Assembly (NCBI GenBank): GCA_958448165.1
Contig: CAUDCW010000002.1
Span: 1 to 64,000 of the forward strand
Length of the DNA stretch: 64,000 nucleotides
Direction of reading: 5' to 3'
From: an uncultured Oscillospiraceae bacterium
Lineage (GTDB): Bacteria; Bacillota; Clostridia; Oscillospirales; Acutalibacteraceae
Part shown: positions 59,300-64,000 of the stretch, one piece after another
How positions within the stretch are numbered: the first letter of the stretch is position 1
Layout: each line of letters opens with the position of its first letter
Notes under the pieces: generated by a model
What the model was told of the DNA's origin: nothing
The model's input: the letters and a program-made list of their open reading frames with translations, nothing else
Database searches by the model: none
Program-made: the position numbers and the translations under genes

Positions 59300-59613
59300 T
59301 AGCAAGGGACTTTTTCATCTATCTTTTCATTATGGCAGGCGTTACATATCTTATAAGGGTTCTGCCGTTTGTTATTTTCAAGGGCAAAATCACAAACACC
59401 TTTGTAAAGAGCTTTCTTTATTATGTGCCGTATGCGGTGCTTGGTGCAATGACCTTTCCTGCAATACTTTTTTCAACCGGAAATTATGTTGCGTCTGCGG
59501 CAGGCTTTGCCGTTGCCTGCATACTCGCCTTTAAAGAAAAAAGCCTACTGACTGTTGCGGTTTTCGCCTGTGTTGCTGCGCTGATAATAAATCTGATTTC
59601 AATGGTGATATGA
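59296..59613 (+). CDS. azlD: AzlD-family transport partner
   Basis: 105 aa with four membrane helices; TYLIRVLPFVIFKGKI...LYYVPYAVLGAMTFPAILFS matches AzlD. Overlaps azlC and the next gene (ATGA), so the three are co-translated. Confidence 0.9.
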   Translation: MIARDFFIYLFIMAGVTYLIRVLPFVIFKGKITNTFVKSFLYYVPYAVLGAMTFPAILFSTGNYVASAAGFAVACILAFKEKSLLTVAVFACVAALIINLISMVI

Positions 59614-60296
59614 AATATATGAAAAGAAACGACAACATTTCGGCTTTCGGTGCTGATGAATACGACAGGGAAATACGCCGTACTCTCCCCTATTATGATG
59701 AATTCTACAAGACGGTAATCGACGTAGTCAAAGCATACAAAACAAGCGCTGTGAAATGGCTTGACGTCGGCTGCGGCACCGGCAAAATGGCGCAATCGGC
59801 ATTTGAACAGACGGATATTGAAAAGCTTGTATTATGCGACTGTTCGGATAAAATGATTGAAATTTCAAAAAACCGTTTCGGCAGCCGCAAAAATGCAGAA
59901 TTCATTGTATCAAGCATACTAGAGCTTGATACAGACGAAAAATTTGACGTTATCACCGCAATACAGGTAAACCACTATCTCAAAAAAGACGAACGTCTGT
60001 CGGCTTTGAAAAAATATTATCAGGCTTTAAAGCCTGACGGCATACTTATATGCTTTGAAAACTTTGCGCCGAACAGCGAACAGGGTGAAAAGCTTTTTCT
60101 GAAAAGATGGTATTTGTTCCAGCGTTCACAGGGAAAAAGCGAAGATGAATGTATGGAGCATATAAACAGATGCAAAAAATCGTACTTCCCAATTACCATA
60201 CCCGAGCATATAGAAGCAATAAGCTCCGCAGGCTTTAAGTCGGCAGAAGTAATATGGCTTTCGTATATGCAGGCAGGCTTACTGGGAATAAAATAA
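59610..60296 (+). CDS. Class I SAM-dependent methyltransferase
   Basis: 228 aa: WLDVGCGTGKMAQSAFE (SAM motif I), VLCDCSDKMIEIS, FDVITAIQVNHYL and LKPDGILICFENF are the standard order. Substrate unknown. It begins in the azlD stop and may be part of the same operon. Confidence 0.88.
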   Translation: MKYMKRNDNISAFGADEYDREIRRTLPYYDEFYKTVIDVVKAYKTSAVKWLDVGCGTGKMAQSAFEQTDIEKLVLCDCSDKMIEISKNRFGSRKNAEFIVSSILELDTDEKFDVITAIQVNHYLKKDERLSALKKYYQALKPDGILICFENFAPNSEQGEKLFLKRWYLFQRSQGKSEDECMEHINRCKKSYFPITIPEHIEAISSAGFKSAEVIWLSYMQAGLLGIK

Positions 60297-60311
60297 AAAG
60301 GACGTGATACT

Positions 60312-61037
60312 GTGACAGACGAAATAAAAAGGCTTCAGGAGATTATCAGCAACTGCCGCTCGCTTGTTTTCTTCGGCGGCGCAGGAGTCAGCACAGAATC
60401 GGGAATTCCCGATTTTCGCAGTGCAGACGGACTTTACAATCAGAAATACCGTTTCCCGCCGGAAACTATTCTGAGCCACACATTTTTTACACGGCACACC
60501 GAGGAATTCTATGAGTTTTACAGGGATAAAATGCTGTGTCCTGATGCAAAGCCGAATAAGGCGCACCTGTTTTTGGCGGAGCTTGAAAAGGCCGGTAAGC
60601 TCGGCGCTGTTGTGACGCAGAACATTGACGGTCTGCACCAAATGGCAGGCTGTAAAAAGGTCTATGAGCTTCACGGCAGTGTGCACAGGAACTATTGTCA
60701 GAAATGCGGAAAAGCCTTTGACGCCGAATTTATACTGAATTCAAGCGGCGTACCAAAATGCACCAAATGCGGCGGAATTATCAAGCCCGATGTTGTGCTG
60801 TATGAGGAGCCTCTCGACGACAAAACGGTAGACGCATCAATAAACGCTATTGCAAACGCCGATGTCCTCATCGTTGCGGGAACAAGCCTGACGGTTTACC
60901 CTGCCGCAGGACTGACAAGGTATTTCAGCGGCGACAGCCTTGTGCTGATAAACAAAAGCGCAACTCAGCTTGACGGCAAAGCCGACCTTGTGATTTATGA
61001 CAGTGTCGGCGAAACATTGTCGAAGATAAAAATATAA
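60312..61037 (+). CDS. cobB: NAD-dependent protein deacylase, sirtuin (CobB-like)
   Basis: 241 aa from GTG 60312 (AAAGGACGTG upstream). FFGGAGVSTESGIPDFRS, TQNIDGLHQMAG (with the catalytic H in the following YELHGSVH), zinc-binding C-x2-C pairs (CQKCG, CTKCGG) and VAGTSLTVYPAAGL are all present. Removes acyl groups from lysines using NAD. Confidence 0.95.
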   Translation: MTDEIKRLQEIISNCRSLVFFGGAGVSTESGIPDFRSADGLYNQKYRFPPETILSHTFFTRHTEEFYEFYRDKMLCPDAKPNKAHLFLAELEKAGKLGAVVTQNIDGLHQMAGCKKVYELHGSVHRNYCQKCGKAFDAEFILNSSGVPKCTKCGGIIKPDVVLYEEPLDDKTVDASINAIANADVLIVAGTSLTVYPAAGLTRYFSGDSLVLINKSATQLDGKADLVIYDSVGETLSKIKI

Positions 61038-61197
61038 TACTAATACCTAATAAAAAGTAGAAAATCTTTGCGGTCTAATTTTCGCAATACTGCGTTGTCG
61101 TCCTTGCAAGGCGTCAGCCTTGCGGCGTCCTTCGCCTTGTCTTGCGAAAATTATCCCCGCAAATATAAGTCTACTTTCTATCAGGAATTAGTATAAC
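61036..61197. repeat. MITE-like imperfect palindrome, about 160 bp
   Basis: The ends match as inverted repeats (TACTAATACCTAATAAAAAGTAGA against TACTAATTCCTGATAGAAAGTAGA, in reverse). Inside them TTTGCGG..TAATTTTCGCAA pairs with TTGCGAAAATTA..CCGCAAA. The centre is a GC-rich hairpin (GCAAGGC-GTCA-GCCTTGC). No coding capacity. Probably a repeated non-autonomous element of this genome. Confidence 0.7.
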
Positions 61198-61212
61198 ATC
61201 CTCTGCAAGCAC

Positions 61213-61240
61213 AAAACCGCACCCTGACGGATGCGGTTTT
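61213..61240. terminator. Bidirectional terminator
   Basis: AAAACCGCA pairs with TGCGGTTTT between the converging sirtuin and PyrE genes. Confidence 0.8.
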
Positions 61241-61262
61241 ATTATTTTTTGGGTTATTAATT

Positions 61263-61898
61263 TTACAGCTTTGAGTAGCCGTAGCTGTTTACAATAGCCT
61301 CTATTTTTTCGCCTTTTTTGCACATCGGACAATTATGCGGGCTGTAGCTTTCAAAGCCGTCAAGGTCGTTGGGGTCAAAAATTGAGTTAACGGGAACGCC
61401 GCCGCATTCTGTTACGGTTGCGAAAATCCCCGATACTCCTACAACCTTTCCGCCGTAATAATTAACAGCGTCAATCGCCGCAAGAGCTGTTTTTCCTGTT
61501 GTAACCGAAGCGGCAAGAACAAGAATATGCTTGCCTGCAATCATCGGAGTGAGATTATCACGGAAGATGAATTGCCCTCCCGATGTATATTCGGGTGAAA
61601 CCACATAGATGGTCTGGTGGGCGTTCATATTTACAAAATCGGCTTTTGTAAGCTCCTCGGCAACACAAGAGCCTATAACCTCTGTGCCATCAACGCAGAA
61701 GATTGTGTCAATAATAGTATTGGCTCGGTAATTTGCCACAAGCGCCTTTGCAACAGCCTTTGCCTCAGAAAGTCTTGTCTTCTGTGTTGTAACGTCAATA
61801 TAGTAATTCGTGTGGCTGTGTGAGGTTGCGAAATGACCCTTTGCTATGCGAAGAAAGAGGTCTTTATTTTTTGTTCTGATTTTATACATATTCTCCAT
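61263..61898 (-). CDS. pyrE: Orotate phosphoribosyltransferase
   Basis: 211 aa type I phosphoribosyltransferase. ILVLAASVTTGKTALAAIDAVNYYGG is the PRPP loop (D/E-acidic pair replaced by AAS, as in some Clostridia OPRTases); TNYYIDVTTQKTRLSEA lies near the orotate site. A C-terminal C-P-M-C pair is unusual. GGAGGAATAC precedes the ATG. The change in the PRPP loop leaves some doubt whether it is the main pyrE or a specialised paralogue. Confidence 0.8.
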   Translation of the reverse strand: MENMYKIRTKNKDLFLRIAKGHFATSHSHTNYYIDVTTQKTRLSEAKAVAKALVANYRANTIIDTIFCVDGTEVIGSCVAEELTKADFVNMNAHQTIYVVSPEYTSGGQFIFRDNLTPMIAGKHILVLAASVTTGKTALAAIDAVNYYGGKVVGVSGIFATVTECGGVPVNSIFDPNDLDGFESYSPHNCPMCKKGEKIEAIVNSYGYSKL

Positions 61899-62055
61899 AC
61901 TGTATTCCTCCGAATCATTAATGCTATATTCCAGAATTTCACAAAGATATTTTACAACATATTAACAAAAATTGCAAGTTATTCATCGGAATTTTACTCT
62001 TATTTATACAATTTAATCATTTACCATACCATTTTATGCCTCAGCAAAACTATAC

Positions 62056-62201
62056 TTATGTCAGCCTGCAAATACGCTCAACATTCGACTGTGATTTTTG
62101 CCCGTAAATAACAAAGCTTCTGACCTGCGGAATCTCAAAATCAAGCAACGGAGCTTCGGCATATAAAATTCCTTATATTCCTTTTTGTAGTCAAACGGCA
62201 T
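62056..62201 (-). pseudogene. GyrI-like domain protein remnant
   Basis: The minus-strand MPFDYKKEYKEFYMPK matches the standard start of GyrI-like small-molecule-binding proteins of Firmicutes (normally about 200 aa); then the frame breaks and another frame (APLLDFEIPQVRSFVIYG) runs to a stop at 62056. The rest of 61.9-62.4 kb is AT-rich with no gene visible. Confidence 0.4.
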
Positions 62202-62433
62202 TTTGTTTTCACCTTGCTTTCATTTATTATCAAGTCGGTATGTTTTATTATCAAAATTGAAAAACTCCATATACGGCTTTGAATGTATGTCATTAAGCAT
62301 TGCTCCTTGAGAATAATTTTACCACGAAGCAACGCCGTTTGTCACGGACATTTTGCTGTACTTTGCAAAAAATATGATGTGACAAATTGCACCAGGCACG
62401 GACGGCAAACGAATAAATAATCGCCAAAAAATA

Positions 62434-62462
62434 TTGACAAAATTCGCACATTGCGCTATAAT
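62434..62462 (+). promoter_or_regulatory. tRNA-Pro promoter
   Basis: TTGACA (62434-62439), 17 bases, TATAAT (62457-62462): consensus promoter 38 bases before the tRNA. Confidence 0.85.
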
Positions 62463-62500
62463 ATTATAGCTGTTTGAATGTTAATGACAATATAGTATTC

Positions 62501-62577
62501 CGAGGTGTAACTCAGTTTGGTAGAGTGCTTGGTTTGGGACCAAGATGCCGCAGGTTCAAGTCCTGTCACCTCGACCA
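62501..62577 (+). tRNA. tRNA-Pro (anticodon UGG)
   Basis: Acceptor stem CGAGGTG/CACCTCG, D arm ACTC..GAGT, anticodon arm CTTGG-TTTGGGA-CCAAG with anticodon TGG, T arm GCAGG-TTCAAGT-CCTGT, discriminator A and encoded CCA. All cloverleaf elements are present. Confidence 0.97.
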
Positions 62578-62580
62578 AAA

Positions 62581-62620
62581 AAGAAGTAACTTTTGTCTAC
62601 CAAAAGTTACTTCTTTTTTT
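62581..62620 (+). terminator. Terminator after tRNA-Pro
   Basis: Perfect 15-bp stem AAGAAGTAACTTTTG/CAAAAGTTACTTCTT followed by T-run. Confidence 0.92.
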
Positions 62621-62623
62621 ATC

Positions 62624-62790
62624 CAAGCCGCAGGCTTGGCATATCATCACGCGTCAGCGTGTATATCATCGCCGTAGGCGCATATCATCAGCCGAAGGCT
62701 GTATTACCTGCGGCTTGATGAGATGCAACACTGCGTGATGATGATATGCAATTCCTGCGGAATTGATGCTATACAAGGCTTCGCCTTAAT
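62624..62790. repeat. Array of short hairpins separated by ATATCATC
   Basis: Six or seven small hairpins with 3-4-base loops (GCC-GCA-GGC, CACGC-GTCA-GCGTG, GCC-GTA-GGC, AGCC-GAA-GGCT, ATTCC-TGC-GGAAT, GGC-TTC-GCC) are separated by CATATCATC or its reverse GATGATATGC. The outer GCCGCAGG (62627) also pairs with CCTGCGGC (62710). It lies between the tRNA terminator and the four-helix-bundle gene. Confidence 0.75.
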
Positions 62791-62835
62791 TTGTTTGTGG
62801 AAAAGTAGTATAATTCTCTTGAAAGGAGTGGTTAT

Positions 62836-63183
62836 ATGCCGAAAAATTATTTGCTGATATATTCTGAACAGCTTGCAACAGAAATAGAATTGCTATGCCA
62901 AAATATCAAAGCACCATCTAACACTCTTTTTCAGATCCGTAAAAGTTCGAGCAGTGTTTACGCAAACATTCGTGAAGCAAATTACGGGCAAAGCAAAGCG
63001 GATATGCTTTCAAAATTTGAAATTGCTCTTAAGGAATGTAGCGAAACCGAAGGATGGTTGCGTTTGTTGTTCAATACGAACGCGATTGATGAAGAAATCT
63101 ATAAAAACCACAGAAATCTTTGCGGTCGCATTAGGCGACTGTTGATCGCCTCTTGTAAAACATTAAAGGAGGGAACAAAATGA
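62836..63183 (+). CDS. S23-type four-helix-bundle protein (23S rRNA intervening-sequence family)
   Basis: 115 aa. LLIYSEQLATEIELLCQNIKAPSNTLFQIRKSSSSVYANIREANYG and the four-helix layout match PF05635. Members are encoded in 23S rRNA intervening sequences, act as accessory variability proteins of diversity-generating retroelements, or stand alone as here. GAAAGGAG precedes the ATG; the next gene overlaps (ATGA). No reverse transcriptase lies nearby. Confidence 0.85.
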   Translation: MPKNYLLIYSEQLATEIELLCQNIKAPSNTLFQIRKSSSSVYANIREANYGQSKADMLSKFEIALKECSETEGWLRLLFNTNAIDEEIYKNHRNLCGRIRRLLIASCKTLKEGTK

Positions 63184-63575
63184 AAAAAATATTGTGTATG
63201 CTAATGATCTGTTTTTTCACCTTTTCTTTGTCTGCTTGTGGTGGGATGTCGGTATCAAACAAAATGTATAATGAGATTTCCGATTATGTAACAGAAAATA
63301 TGGATTCGTTTTCCCCGGCAGAAGAAAACGAATTCTACGATTATAAAGCAACGGGGTTAAGTGTTGGTGAAGTATATTACGGGTATTATTACTCTTTCGA
63401 AAACGAATGGTTACTACCTGATTTTTATGGTGGAAACGATTCGGAAAAGATTCAAAATGATATGCACGAAGGTGACGGTGGCGCGTATTTTGGAAAACCT
63501 AACAACGGCACGGATTGGTGCTTTATTAAAAAGATTTCTGATAACTGGTACTATTATGAGTTGCACTGGGCGTAA
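63180..63575 (+). CDS. Small lipoprotein of unknown function
   Basis: 131 aa. Signal peptide MKKILCMLMICFFTFSLSAC with a lipobox LSAC (cysteine 20) and a mature part rich in Tyr, Asn and acidic residues (VYYGYYYSFENEWLLPDFYGG; NWYYYELHWA). Exported and lipid-anchored. It starts inside the stop of the four-helix gene, an unexpected pairing with a cytoplasmic protein. Confidence 0.75.
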   Translation: MKKILCMLMICFFTFSLSACGGMSVSNKMYNEISDYVTENMDSFSPAEENEFYDYKATGLSVGEVYYGYYYSFENEWLLPDFYGGNDSEKIQNDMHEGDGGAYFGKPNNGTDWCFIKKISDNWYYYELHWA

Positions 63576-63644
63576 AACAAGGGCTACGCATACTTTTGGT
63601 CGTTCTTTCCCCCAATTATACACCTTTTAGTCGCTCTTTCGCAC

Positions 63645-63691
63645 AAAAGTCCGAAACCGTTAATACAATCGGTTTCGGACTTTTATTTTTT
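63645..63691 (+). terminator. Terminator after the lipoprotein gene
   Basis: Perfect 15-bp stem AAAAGTCCGAAACCG/CGGTTTCGGACTTTT followed by ATTTTTTT. Confidence 0.9.
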
Positions 63692-63824
63692 TCCTAACTG
63701 AAAAGCCTTGTAAATCAAAGAGCTCTGGCAACAGGGGGTTCAAATTGAGCCCCTTGCTGCCAAAACTTTTTTGCTTTCCGGAGAAAATCATATATTTTTA
63801 TGATTTCCAAATGAACCCCCTCAC

Positions 63825-63879
63825 GAGGAAAAGTGTGATTGTATAGGAAAAAGTGTGAGAGATCAGAGGAAAAGTGTGA
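63825..63879 (+). repeat. Three direct repeats of AGGAAAAGTGTGA
   Basis: Copies at 63825-63838, 63845-63858 (one extra A) and 63866-63879 recur about every 20-21 bases, two helical turns. Such phased repeats are typical of transposase or initiator binding sites at element ends. The rest of 63.69-63.92 kb has no gene. Confidence 0.6.
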
Positions 63880-63917
63880 AAGTTAAATGCTTAATTCTCC
63901 CGCAAGATTCCGTATTT

Positions 63918-64000
63918 TCAAAACAGTCGAACAAAGAATTGCTTTATGCTCTCCAAGACCTTGTTTTTTACCGTTTCATCAGCATCTGCTCCCATAAACT
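63918..64000 (-). CDS. Possible C-terminus of a minus-strand gene running off the window
   Basis: A minus-strand frame enters from the right edge and ends at 63918 with GADADETVKNKVLESIKQFFVRLF. Too short to identify. It lies just inside the three phased repeats, so it may belong to an insertion element. Confidence 0.3.
   Translation of the reverse strand, partial: FMGADADETVKNKVLESIKQFFVRLF

Noticed and set aside
61833..62332. Several 60-90-codon frames downstream and upstream of pyrE
   Set aside because: AT-rich frames with no ribosome-binding site or recognisable composition; only the GyrI-like remnant at 62056-62201 has any support.
62624..62790. CRISPR array
   Set aside because: The repeats are short hairpins of different sequence, with no constant 23-40 base repeat and no unique spacers, and no cas genes are present.
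62836..63183. Diversity-generating retroelement (Avd protein)
   Set aside because: The protein belongs to the same four-helix superfamily, but no reverse transcriptase, template repeat or variable repeat is present within the window.

Overview
The window looks like a low-to-moderate-GC gut Firmicute chromosome (Clostridia, Oscillospiraceae/Ruminococcus-like; inferred from gene families, strong GGAGG ribosome-binding sites and TTGACA/TATAAT promoters). Genomic backbone is clear only at the right end (about 53.9-64 kb). The rest is a patchwork of mobile and defence DNA with many deletion scars.

Region by region. (1) 1-7180: a type I restriction-modification locus: the 3' end of hsdS, hsdR, a tyrosine recombinase, a second start-less two-domain hsdS cassette that shares repeats with the first, and an ImmA/IrrE-type metallopeptidase with a C-terminal HTH. 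(2) 7200-29070: a mosaic, decayed HK97-type siphovirus prophage. The early part holds a structured leader RNA, a sigma-like factor, a family-A DNA polymerase, DUF2815, DUF2800, small acidic/helical proteins and a primase N-terminus. An internal deletion joins the primase to the end of a P27-type small terminase. The late part holds a ParB-methyltransferase, large terminase, portal, ClpP-like protease, capsid, connectors, tail tube, a tail chaperone with a classical A AAA AAC frameshift site, and a tape measure cut short and fused to a serine recombinase tail. Cargo genes sit between terminase and portal and, as an Lnu(C)-like nucleotidyltransferase, between tail chaperone and tape measure. (3) 29.2-30.3 kb: relics of serine recombinases, each followed by the start of a small XRE regulator; the second regulator is intact. 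(4) 30.1-40.9 kb: an apparent operon of XRE regulator, RecD-like helicase with Cys-rich N-terminus and C-terminal nuclease-like domain, a 1773-aa HSP90/sacsin-type ATPase fused to an SF1 helicase, a 91-aa protein and an EVE/PUA-like protein. This is the best candidate for an undescribed defence system. (5) 40.9-44.2 kb: decayed defence-island debris (Nudix, RNA-methyltransferase tail, AIPR abortive-infection gene) cut by a truncated IS256-family element. (6) 44.2-51.5 kb: an oxidative-stress/sulfur island: TlpA remnant, rubrerythrin, rubredoxin/ferredoxin pieces, DUF134-NifX, Crp/Fnr regulator, ZIP transporter, CoA-disulfide reductase-rhodanese, two more rhodaneses and thioredoxin. (7) 51.2-53.9 kb: scraps of a second, related prophage (terminase N-terminus fused to tape measure, polymerase fragment, small genes). 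(8) 53.9-64 kb: SDR oxidoreductase, a PurF-like protein lacking the N-terminal cysteine, ferritin, a Na+-dependent transporter, AzlCD, a methyltransferase, a sirtuin, an orotate phosphoribosyltransferase, tRNA-Pro(UGG), a hairpin-repeat array, an S23-type four-helix-bundle protein and a lipoprotein.

How the genes fit together. The restriction system and the 30-41 kb operon would both act on incoming DNA, the latter probably sensing or processing modified or broken DNA (inference). The phage sigma-like factor may drive three identically spaced promoter-like elements at 12979-13731. The redox island is organised around a divergent promoter palindrome between DUF134-NifX and Crp/Fnr. All database comparisons are from memory of the families; no searches were run.
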